13,682 nt of DNA, taken from positions 1 to 13,682 of the forward strand of contig DUNY01000130.1 in assembly GCA_012839145.1 (NCBI GenBank), written 5' to 3'. The notes beneath the pieces are model-generated. The model was given only the letters and a program-made list of their open reading frames with translations, ran no database searches and was not told where the DNA came from. Position numbers and translations under genes: made by a program. Every line of letters begins with the position of its first letter. Within the stretch, counting starts at the first letter, position 1. Positions 7,914 to 13,682 of the stretch are shown here, one piece after another. Origin of the DNA: Thermoanaerobacterales bacterium (GTDB lineage Bacteria > Bacillota > Thermosediminibacteria > Thermosediminibacterales > Tepidanaerobacteraceae).

Positions 7914-7942
7914 CTTCAATTCCGATAAAAAGTATAAGACGT

Positions 7943-7977
7943 AGCAATTTTTGTACATATTTTTATTAAAAATTGCT
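7943..7977. repeat. AT-rich inverted repeat
   Basis: Ten-bp arms AGCAATTTTT (7943-7952) and AAAAATTGCT (7968-7977) with a 15-base AT-rich spacer that contains TGTACAT. Position, 230 bp or more upstream of the ligase promoter, does not decide between a remote regulatory site and a secondary hairpin behind the terminator. Confidence 0.4.
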
Positions 7978-8074
7978 GAAACAATAAGAAATGTGTAGCA
8001 AAATAGCATCATAATAAATAATAAAATAATAGCTTTAGTTATAGCTAATTGGGATTCTAAACAATATAATTATC

Positions 8075-8100
8075 AGTTACAAGAAAGAAACTCTGTAACT
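8075..8100. promoter_or_regulatory. Inverted repeat upstream of ligase promoter, candidate activator site
   Basis: Perfect 7-bp arms AGTTACA (8075-8081) and TGTAACT (8094-8100), 12 bases apart, centred about 122 bp upstream of the -24 element at 8210. The distance fits a sigma-54 activator site. The half-sites and their orientation differ from the TGTAYC-N6-GRTACA sites, so a different regulator may bind here. Confidence 0.45.
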
Positions 8101-8208
8101 TACACCATATAGCAATGTCATGTGCTTGCCGCCTCCCTACAAAAACAACCATTTACCTTACTTTTGTATAATCACTATGAAATTAATTTTATTAGGTTTT
8201 CGTCTAGC

Positions 8209-8224
8209 TGGCACGCTTATTGCT
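8209..8224 (+). promoter_or_regulatory. Sigma-54 (-24/-12) promoter of ligase/CoA-transferase operon
   Basis: TGGCACGCTTATTGCT is a full match to TGGCACGN4TTGCW, with GG (8210-8211) and GC (8222-8223) 10 bases apart. The expected start is near 8235, about 250 bases before the ligase ATG. It is the best sigma-54 promoter in the window. Confidence 0.88.
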
Positions 8225-8392
8225 TTGTATATTGATATAAGAGAATCCAATCAGTAACCTGAAACAAGCTGTAGCCAGCAAAAAGTAACATGTTAGAGTG
8301 GGATTACCTTTATTAGCAGAGGGAACCCTTTAAGCCGCAGTAAAGAACCTATTGATTGGAAAAATATTAAAACTTTATGGAAGCAGGTGGGA

Positions 8393-8488
8393 ATGAAGTC
8401 CAATAAAAAGGATAGTGCTACCTTGTGTGAGCCAGGGGCATGCATTATACAAGGTTTTACATTTAGACTGCGGGAGGCAAATACATGA
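8393..8488 (+). CDS. Possible 31-residue ORF overlapping the ligase start (ATGA)
   Basis: A 31-codon frame, beginning MKSNKKDSATLCEPGACIIQ, whose stop TGA (8486-8488) overlaps the ligase ATG (8485-8487) as ATGA, the usual layout for translational coupling. AGGTGGG lies just before the ATG but only 1-2 bases away, which is a poor spacing. The same frame is open upstream to 8296 without a good start codon. I do not recognise the peptide; it has two cysteines four residues apart (CEPGAC). It could be a coupling leader peptide, a real small protein, or chance. Confidence 0.35.
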   Translation: MKSNKKDSATLCEPGACIIQGFTFRLREANT

Positions 8489-9996
8489 ATATTATTAACA
8501 TACTTGAAGAGAATGCTCAATTATTTGCTAAATCACCGGCAGTTATAGATTGTAATAATAATAGGTGCCTAAATTACGGTGATTTGTGGCATAAAGTAAA
8601 CGCCGCAGCATATGGTTTAATGTCAATAGGCGTTGGAGCTGGGGATCGTGTAGCATTATATCTAAACAATGGTGTAGAATTTATTATCGCATATCTTGCC
8701 ATATTAAGACTCGGTGCAATAGCTGTTCCTTTTAATATTCAATTAAAAAGATGCGAAATAAAACGTATTTTGCAAAGTTCCGAAGCTAAGGTAATCATCG
8801 GAGCAAATAAAGAACTCAATCAGGAAGTAAAACCCATTCGCAAAGATGTTCCCAACTTAATCACAACTATCGGGGTCGGTCAGCATGACGAAGAAAACCT
8901 GATAGATGTTAAGTTCGAAGATTTGTTAAATGAAAATGGGACCGTTCCCAAGGTGGAACTGGAAGATGATCAACCGGCGGCAATTCACTTTACATCAGGA
9001 ACAACCGGCCGTATGAAAGGGGTTATTCTTTCCCATAACAACATAGCTGCTAACGCCAAAATAAACGGTCACTACTTATTGGGACTAAATGACCAGGATA
9101 GAGTCTTAGGAGTATCTCCTTTTTGCCATGTATATTTTTTTCAGGTTGTTTTAGGGCCTTTAAGTGTAGGCGCCTGTGCCGTAACAATACCGCGTTCTTC
9201 GCCCAAATTAGCATTACAAGCTGTTGAAAAATATAGAGTCACACATATTTCTACAGTTCCTACAATGCTGCGTTATATGCTAAATCAATACAGGGAAAGG
9301 AACTATGATATAAGTTCATGGAGAGTAGCAGGTACAGCGGCGACAAATATAAGCCTTGAACTTGTGAAAGAAATTAAGGATACATTTAATGTTGACATGT
9401 TTGATACCTATGGTTGCACGGAGGCAAGTTCTACTATTACATATACACGGCTAAGGCACTATATAACCGGTTCCGTGGGAGCACCTGCTCATGGTTATTC
9501 AGTCAAGCTCCTTGATGATCAAGGAAATGAAGTGCCTGTAGGCGAAATTGGAGAATTAGTAGTTAAAGGGCCGGGAATTTTCTTAGGTTATTGGAAAATG
9601 CCCGAAGAGACAAAAGAAGCTTTCACATCAGAAGGATGGTATAAAAGTGGAGACTTGGCCCGACAAGATAAACAAGGAAATCTATATATTGTCGGTCGTA
9701 AAAAGGATGTGATTGTTTCAGGCGGTTATAATATATATCCCTGGGAAGTCGAAGAAGTTTTACTTAGCCATCCTGATATTGAGGATGCAGTAGTTATAGG
9801 AAGACCGGATACTGATCTTGGTGAAATTCCTGTGGGTTATGTTATTCTTAAGGATAAAGCTTCACTGGAGCAGAAATCAGTTCTTAGTTTCTGTCAAAAG
9901 AGATTAGCAAAGTATAAATGTCCAAGAGACATAATTTTCAGAACCGCTTTTAAAAGGTCAGGCTCAGGTAAAATCTTAAAAAGATGCTTGGATTAG
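8485..9996 (+). CDS. Acyl-CoA synthetase (AMP-forming CoA ligase)
   Basis: ANL-superfamily ligase of 503 residues that activates a carboxylic acid with ATP and CoA through an acyl-AMP. Seen are the phosphate-binding loop FTSGTTGRMKG (169-179), the aromatic-rich substrate region SPFCHVYFFQ (211-220), DTYGCTE (307-313), the adenylate-binding GWYKSGD (384-390), the hinge segment YIVGRKKDVIVSGGYNIYP (401-419) and the C-terminal catalytic Lys496 in RSGSGKILKR. All key elements are intact. ATG at 8485 follows GGGAGG (8472-8477) at 7 bases. It is the first full-size gene after the sigma-54 promoter at 8209 and precedes a CoA-transferase gene. Overall style fits medium/long-chain or aryl-acid ligases; the acid is unknown. 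Confidence 0.93.
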   Translation: MNIINILEENAQLFAKSPAVIDCNNNRCLNYGDLWHKVNAAAYGLMSIGVGAGDRVALYLNNGVEFIIAYLAILRLGAIAVPFNIQLKRCEIKRILQSSEAKVIIGANKELNQEVKPIRKDVPNLITTIGVGQHDEENLIDVKFEDLLNENGTVPKVELEDDQPAAIHFTSGTTGRMKGVILSHNNIAANAKINGHYLLGLNDQDRVLGVSPFCHVYFFQVVLGPLSVGACAVTIPRSSPKLALQAVEKYRVTHISTVPTMLRYMLNQYRERNYDISSWRVAGTAATNISLELVKEIKDTFNVDMFDTYGCTEASSTITYTRLRHYITGSVGAPAHGYSVKLLDDQGNEVPVGEIGELVVKGPGIFLGYWKMPEETKEAFTSEGWYKSGDLARQDKQGNLYIVGRKKDVIVSGGYNIYPWEVEEVLLSHPDIEDAVVIGRPDTDLGEIPVGYVILKDKASLEQKSVLSFCQKRLAKYKCPRDIIFRTAFKRSGSGKILKRCLD

Positions 9997-10061
9997 GTGT
10001 TCTTTACTGCAACTTTTGGGATAAGTAATATTAAAAAAATTCAGAAAAAGAGGTGAGATGT

Positions 10062-11618
10062 ATGTCAAAAATAATTACCGCTAAAGAAGCTGCCGCATTG
10101 ATTAAAGATGGCAGTACCGTAGCAATAGGTGCAATGGGTTTGGGCGGATGGCCAGAAGAAGTAGCTCAAGCCATTGAAAAACGTTTTTTTGAAACTGGTC
10201 ATCCACGGGACATAAGCATTAAACAGGGTTGTGCCACCGGTGATTGGAAAGAGCGGGGTGTTAACCGCCTAGGGCATGAGGGACTTGTAAAAAAATGGGC
10301 AGGTGCGCACATCGGTTCCTCAAAAAACATGAATAAGTTAATGAGAGAGAACAAAATTTCCGCTCACTGCTTGCCCCAAGGTGTTATCGTCAACTTATGG
10401 AGAGAAATTGCCGCCCACCGTCCTGGTCTAATTACAAAAGTAGGTCTGGGTACCTTTGTTGATCCACGCCTGGAGGGTGGAAAAATGAATTCAGTTACTA
10501 CGGAAGATCTGGTAAAGATTGTAGAATTTGAGGGTGAGGAGTACCTTTTTTATAAGTCATTCCCTGTGGATGTAGCGTTGATTCGCGGTACTACCGCAGA
10601 TGAGAACGGAAACATGACCATGTGTAATGAAGGTTGGCTTTATGAATCATTGCCAATAGCCCAAGCCACTAAAAATACCGGAGGCATAGTAATAATACAG
10701 GTAGAGTATCTGGCCAAAGCAGGAACTCTTCACCCTAAAAAAGTCAAAGTGCCAGGTGCATTAGTAGACTACATTGTTGTAGCAACCAAAAAGGAGGCCT
10801 GTTGGCAGACTGAAGGCCTATACTTTGATCCTTCATTTTCAGGGGATATTAAAATACCTTTGGAGGCAGTCCCCAAACTACCCCTAAGCGACCGCAAAGT
10901 TATTGCAAGACGTGCTAATATGGAGCTGGTGCGCAATGCCATAGTGAATCTAGGGTATGGTCTGCCTGCTGATGTTGCCACCGTCGCTGCGGAAGAAGGC
11001 ATCAGTGAGCTTATAATCCTAACCACAGAAGCAGGAGCTTTTGGCGGTGTTCCTGCACCCCCACCCCATTTCGGTAATACTTACAATGCTGAAGCAATGA
11101 TTCATCACGGTTCCATGTTTGATTTTTATGACGGTGGAGGATTGGATGTTGCATTTTTAGGATTAGCAGAGGTTGACCAGTACGGCAATGTAAATGTCAG
11201 CAAATTTGGAGGGAGTGTAACGGGCCCCGGTGGATTTATAAACATCACCCAGAGTGCAAAGAAAGTCGTTTATGTTGGAAACTTCACCGTTGGCAGTGAG
11301 ACGAAAGTAGAAGACGGTAAATTAGTTATTGTTAAAGAAGGGAAACGGAAAAAATTCCGAGAGCATGTAGAACAAGTGACTTTCAGTGGCCGTTACGCAT
11401 ATAAAAACAACCAGCAGGTAAGGTATATAACGGAGCGGGCAGTATTTTCCTTAGAGGATGGTGAGGTCACATTGATTGAAATTGCTCCCGGAATTGATCT
11501 AGATAAAGATGTATTGCAGCATATGGACTTCAGACCGAATATATCTCCTTCTATAAAAACAATGGACAGCAGATTATTCCAACCAACCTGGGGGGAGCTT
11601 AAAAACATTATCAAATAA
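10062..11618 (+). CDS. Family I CoA-transferase (acetate/propionate CoA-transferase type)
   Basis: Moves CoA between acyl groups, for example from acetyl-CoA or propionyl-CoA to another short-chain acid. It has 518 residues from the chosen start, the size of fused single-chain enzymes such as propionate CoA-transferase and YdiF, in which both halves lie on one chain. The catalytic glutamate is Glu323 in LTTEAGAFGGVPAP, close to the position known for propionate CoA-transferase. The N-terminal half has DGSTVAIGAMGLGGWPEE and the C-terminal half the glycine-rich GPGGFINIT. ATG at 10062 is preferred: AGGTGA (10051-10056) precedes it by 5 bases, whereas an in-frame GTG at 10053 lies inside that site. 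It follows the ligase by 65 bases without a terminator, so the two form an operon with two ways to make a CoA thioester. Confidence 0.9.
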   Translation: MSKIITAKEAAALIKDGSTVAIGAMGLGGWPEEVAQAIEKRFFETGHPRDISIKQGCATGDWKERGVNRLGHEGLVKKWAGAHIGSSKNMNKLMRENKISAHCLPQGVIVNLWREIAAHRPGLITKVGLGTFVDPRLEGGKMNSVTTEDLVKIVEFEGEEYLFYKSFPVDVALIRGTTADENGNMTMCNEGWLYESLPIAQATKNTGGIVIIQVEYLAKAGTLHPKKVKVPGALVDYIVVATKKEACWQTEGLYFDPSFSGDIKIPLEAVPKLPLSDRKVIARRANMELVRNAIVNLGYGLPADVATVAAEEGISELIILTTEAGAFGGVPAPPPHFGNTYNAEAMIHHGSMFDFYDGGGLDVAFLGLAEVDQYGNVNVSKFGGSVTGPGGFINITQSAKKVVYVGNFTVGSETKVEDGKLVIVKEGKRKKFREHVEQVTFSGRYAYKNNQQVRYITERAVFSLEDGEVTLIEIAPGIDLDKDVLQHMDFRPNISPSIKTMDSRLFQPTWGELKNIIK

Positions 11619-11719
11619 AAAGCGAAATAAACAAACCATGAAAACACAAGCTCTAAAACCATTTTCAGCAGATATAAAACCCGTGTGTCGAAGGATATTT
11701 GGGCCTAACTAACAGTGAA

Positions 11720-11751
11720 AAAAGCCGGTGATTTTTATTTCACCGGCTTTT
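11720..11751. terminator. Bidirectional terminator between converging units
   Basis: Twelve-bp stem, AAAAGCCGGTGA (11720-11731) with TCACCGGCTTTT (11740-11751), and an 8-base loop TTTTTATT. T-runs exist in both directions: TTTTAGATTTT on the + strand and TTTTTT on the - strand. It ends the CoA-transferase transcript and also the regulator transcript; the regulator stop codon (11740-11742) is inside the right arm. Confidence 0.85.
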
Positions 11752-13167
11752 AGATTTTGACTCAGTCTCATTAGCTCTGTCAAATTCCTTTAGTTTGCGA
11801 TATAGGATGGTACGGTGTATACCCAGTTTCTTGGCGGCTTCACCCTTTTTACCGCCGGTTTTTTTCAGAATATAACGAATGTATGATTCCTCAACTTTTT
11901 TTACTACATCTTTTAAAGACCCACTAAGACCTAGCAGTTTAAAATAATCATATTGCAATAAATCTTTATCGGGAATATCAGGAATAACGGAAAGAGTATC
12001 TTCGTTATATTTGCTTAAATTAATAATTACATTTCTTTCTATGATATTTCGCAGTTCTCGAACATTGCCCGGCCAGTCATATTGCTGGAAAGATTTTGTG
12101 GTTTTGGCATCTAACTTAAATTCGCTGCTATATTTTGCATTAAAATAATCAATAAAATGTTGTGACAGAGCCAAGATATCTTCCGGCCTTTCCCTGAGAG
12201 GTGGGATGGTAATTGGAACTATATTGATTCGATAGTATAAATCATGGCGAAAGGTTCCATTACTCACTAACTTTTTTAAATCTTTATTTGTTGCTGCTAC
12301 CAGTCGAAAGTCTGTTTTATACTCTACATTACTGCCGATTCTGCGCACTGTCTTTGTTTCAAGAACTCTAAGCAATGCGGCTTGTTGTGCTAACGGCAAT
12401 TCTGCGATTTCGTCCAAAAATAAAGTTCCTCCGTTAGCTGCTTCAAATAAACCGACCTTTCCACTATTTAGGGCACCGGTAAAAGCCCCCTTTTTGTAGC
12501 CAAAAAGTTCTGACTCAACCAAATTTTCCGGTAAAGTGGCACAGTTAACTACAATAAAAGGTCCATCAGCACGTTTGCTGTGTCTGTGCACATATTTTGC
12601 CAATACTTCTTTACCCGTTCCCGTTTCTCCGTATAACAATACATTACTGTCGGTTTGTGCTACGGCATGAGCAGTGAGCAGTGTTTTTTGCATTACTCTG
12701 CTTTCTGCAATTACTGATTCTTCATTAAAAACGTAACTGCGCAAGTAATCAATTTCTCTTTTCCGTTGCTCATCGATTCCCTTGGCTTTATCTGAGTTTT
12801 TGTCCTTTTGCTTTCCACATGTAACAACTAATGTGACATTCCCATATTCATCAAGTATCGGAGTGCTTTTTGTGCTGTAAGTCATGCCCAAATTGGTTAT
12901 TATTTCACCCCTAATTTCTTTTTTAGTCTTTACAGTTTCCAATGCATGGGAAAAATTATAGTAACCTTTTTCCACAAGTTCATTGAGGTTTGATTTTAGA
13001 AGCTGTCCCAGAGACATATCCATTGAATAAGCAGTTGTTGAATTAGACAATAATACATTTCCATCTGCATCTGTAACGAATATAGGGTCAGGCAGGTTTT
13101 CAAATATTTGTACTAAGTATTGATCTGAACATGTAGAGTTCCGGCTGTTGAATTTTTTAACGGTCAT
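11740..13167 (-). CDS. Sigma-54-dependent transcriptional activator (PAS, AAA+, Fis HTH)
   Basis: Enhancer-binding protein of 475 residues that opens sigma-54 promoters by ATP hydrolysis. An N-terminal PAS-type sensory domain spans about 19-118 ([20 protein letters not shown]). The AAA+ domain, about 150-390, has Walker A GETGTGKE (180-187), the sigma-54 contact loop GAFTGA (227-232), Walker B GTLFLDEI (247-254) and [10 protein letters not shown] (322-331). A Fis-type helix-turn-helix is at about 438-462 ([20 protein letters not shown]). There is no receiver domain, so it likely responds to a small ligand rather than to a kinase. A strong GGGAGGTGAT site (13171-13180) precedes the ATG. It is divergent from the sigma-54 promoter at 13376, and a TGTATC-N6-GATACA palindrome lies between, matching sites upstream of the ALDH. 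It is probably the local regulator of these catabolic genes (inference). Confidence 0.93.
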   Translation of the reverse strand: MTVKKFNSRNSTCSDQYLVQIFENLPDPIFVTDADGNVLLSNSTTAYSMDMSLGQLLKSNLNELVEKGYYNFSHALETVKTKKEIRGEIITNLGMTYSTKSTPILDEYGNVTLVVTCGKQKDKNSDKAKGIDEQRKREIDYLRSYVFNEESVIAESRVMQKTLLTAHAVAQTDSNVLLYGETGTGKEVLAKYVHRHSKRADGPFIVVNCATLPENLVESELFGYKKGAFTGALNSGKVGLFEAANGGTLFLDEIAELPLAQQAALLRVLETKTVRRIGSNVEYKTDFRLVAATNKDLKKLVSNGTFRHDLYYRINIVPITIPPLRERPEDILALSQHFIDYFNAKYSSEFKLDAKTTKSFQQYDWPGNVRELRNIIERNVIINLSKYNEDTLSVIPDIPDKDLLQYDYFKLLGLSGSLKDVVKKVEESYIRYILKKTGGKKGEAAKKLGIHRTILYRKLKEFDRANETESKSKSR

Positions 13168-13194
13168 GTTATCACCTCCCCTGTCTATATAATC

Positions 13195-13208
13195 AGATAA
13201 TTTTATCT
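13195..13208. repeat. AT-rich palindrome upstream of regulator start
   Basis: AGATAATTTTATCT is a perfect 14-base palindrome 28-41 bases upstream of the regulator ATG. It could be an operator or part of the regulator's own promoter. In AT-rich DNA it may also be chance, and I could not define a clear -35/-10 pair here. Confidence 0.25.
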
Positions 13209-13261
13209 CATAACATTTGTTCGACGTGTCTTAGCTTTTTCCCTTCTCTGAAATCATATTT

Positions 13262-13279
13262 TGTATCAAAGATGATACA
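13262..13279. promoter_or_regulatory. Activator site (UAS) between regulator gene and divergent promoter
   Basis: TGTATC-AAAGAT-GATACA is a perfect palindrome (7-bp arms if TGTATCA/TGATACA is counted). The centre is about 107 bp upstream of the -24 GG at 13377 and about 104 bp upstream of the regulator ATG on the other strand. It matches the two sites upstream of the ALDH promoter, so the regulator encoded next to it is the likely ligand. It could serve both activation of the rightward gene and autoregulation. Confidence 0.65.
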
Positions 13280-13375
13280 TAATTTATTTTTAAACAAAAT
13301 ACAACCTGCGGTAAGCAGATATAAAGCATATTAATATAAAAAGTTTAATCCTGAAATCGAATACAAAACCTACTA

Positions 13376-13391
13376 TGGCATAAAATTTGCA
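13376..13391 (+). promoter_or_regulatory. Sigma-54 (-24/-12) promoter reading out of the window
   Basis: TGGCATAAAATTTGCA has GG (13377-13378) and GC (13389-13390) 10 bases apart and follows the sigma-54 consensus except at the sixth and seventh positions. It is nearly the same as the ALDH promoter at 2248. The predicted start is near 13402; the first well-placed large-gene start codon is at 13676, so the leader is again about 270 bases. Confidence 0.8.
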
Positions 13392-13586
13392 TATAAAGAT
13401 AAACAGATATACTGGTTTATGAGGATACCCCATCACATTTATACTAGCAGTAAATTACCAGAAAGGGTGGGATTACGTGTTATAGCCATTAACATTAGAA
13501 CACTAAAACTAAAAAATTTAAACAAAAAGGAGATTTTCTGTTCATTTTTTTGTTTTATACATTACTTTTTGAAACAGGGGTGCAAA

Positions 13587-13652
13587 ATGAAAAAAACAGA
13601 TTATAAGATTATTATTGTGGACCATTCAAGCCTTTTAGGTGTATTAAGATGA
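13587..13652 (+). CDS. Possible 21-residue leader ORF
   Basis: ATG-to-TGA frame of 21 codons, starting MKKTDYKIIIVDHSSLLG, preceded by CAGGGGTG about 4 bases before the ATG. It lies inside the leader of the sigma-54 transcript, 23 bases before the next start codon. I do not recognise it. It may be a leader peptide, a gene remnant or chance; the larger frame from 13419 that contains it has no ribosome binding site. Confidence 0.25.
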   Translation: MKKTDYKIIIVDHSSLLGVLR

Positions 13653-13662
13653 GATTAGAGCA

Positions 13663-13682
13663 AAAAAGGTGGTTAATGCTGG
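13663..13682 (+). other. Start region of a gene continuing beyond the window
   Basis: AAAAAAGGTGG followed by ATG at 13676-13678 (or an in-frame-independent GTG at 13670) looks like a translation start, with only 7 coding bases visible. It lies downstream of the sigma-54 promoter at 13376 and is the likely target of the divergent regulator. The product cannot be told. Confidence 0.4.

Larger units (their letters stand above)
7661..8074. other. Intergenic region after MFS gene, no gene seen
   Basis: The space between the MFS gene and the ligase gene is 824 bases. This first part holds the terminator at 7879 and the AT-rich inverted repeat at 7943, and otherwise only very AT-rich DNA with no ORF backed by a ribosome binding site. 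The rest holds the inverted repeat at 8075, the sigma-54 promoter at 8209 and the ligase leader. The AT-rich stretch could be bendable DNA between activator and promoter, but no specific bending site is identified. Confidence 0.35.

Noticed and set aside
8178..8258. 26-codon frame with a hydrophobic peptide beginning MKLILLGFRLAG.
   Set aside because: It runs across the sigma-54 promoter at 8209 and so cannot be made from that transcript; no good ribosome binding site was seen.
13524..13552. Strong AAAAAGGAGA followed by a possible TTG start in the last leader.
   Set aside because: The spacing to the TTG is about 16 bases and the frame is only 18 codons; nothing supports a gene.
13419..13652. 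77-codon frame on the + strand at the right end.
   Set aside because: No ribosome binding site before its ATG, it would begin only about 17 bases after the predicted transcript start, and the composition is low-complexity Lys/Phe/Ile. Only the short 3' ATG frame at 13587 has some support.
1..13682. CRISPR arrays, tRNA or rRNA genes, insertion sequences, transposases and phage genes.
   Set aside because: Looked for and not seen: no spaced direct-repeat array, no cloverleaf or rRNA-like stretch, and no transposase or integrase motif in any frame.

Overview
The window looks like a catabolic gene island from a low-GC, Gram-positive anaerobe, probably a member of the Clostridia such as a Peptococcaceae-like fermenter, syntroph or sulfate reducer. 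This is inferred from the AT-rich intergenic DNA, strong AGGAGG-type ribosome binding sites, an oxygen-sensitive type of iron alcohol dehydrogenase, and the heavy use of sigma-54 promoters to control catabolic genes. I cannot name the species.

Layout. Unit 1 (1-2081, +) is the 3' part of an enoyl-CoA hydratase gene followed by a thiolase, closed by a hairpin. Unit 2 (about 2116-7904, +) starts with two palindromic activator sites and a -24/-12 promoter, then encodes an aldehyde dehydrogenase, a Tat-exported Cys-rich lipoprotein with a CGAxxG motif, an iron-containing alcohol dehydrogenase and an MFS transporter, and ends in a clear intrinsic terminator. Unit 3 (about 8075-11751, +) has a consensus sigma-54 promoter, a possible 31-residue coupled ORF, an acyl-CoA ligase and a family I CoA-transferase, and ends in a bidirectional terminator. 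Unit 4 (13167-11740, -) is a PAS-AAA+-Fis sigma-54 activator. Unit 5 (from about 13376, +) is a third sigma-54 promoter reading out of the window into a gene that begins at the last bases.

How the genes may work together (inference). An imported alcohol or aldehyde (MFS) would be oxidised by the iron ADH and the ALDH to a carboxylic acid, activated to a CoA thioester by the ligase or the CoA-transferase, and then cleaved by the beta-oxidation enzymes (hydratase, thiolase). The end of the ALDH resembles aromatic aldehyde dehydrogenases, so an aromatic or aryl-alkyl substrate is possible but not shown.

The strongest non-obvious signal is regulatory. The palindrome TGTAYC-N6-GRTACA occurs twice upstream of the ALDH sigma-54 promoter and once between the activator gene and its divergent sigma-54 promoter, 11 kb away. 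This gives a likely binding site for the encoded activator and predicts its targets. The ligase operon has a perfect sigma-54 promoter but a different inverted repeat upstream. A near-identical hairpin (stem and loop) is also used at two gene ends 9.7 kb apart.
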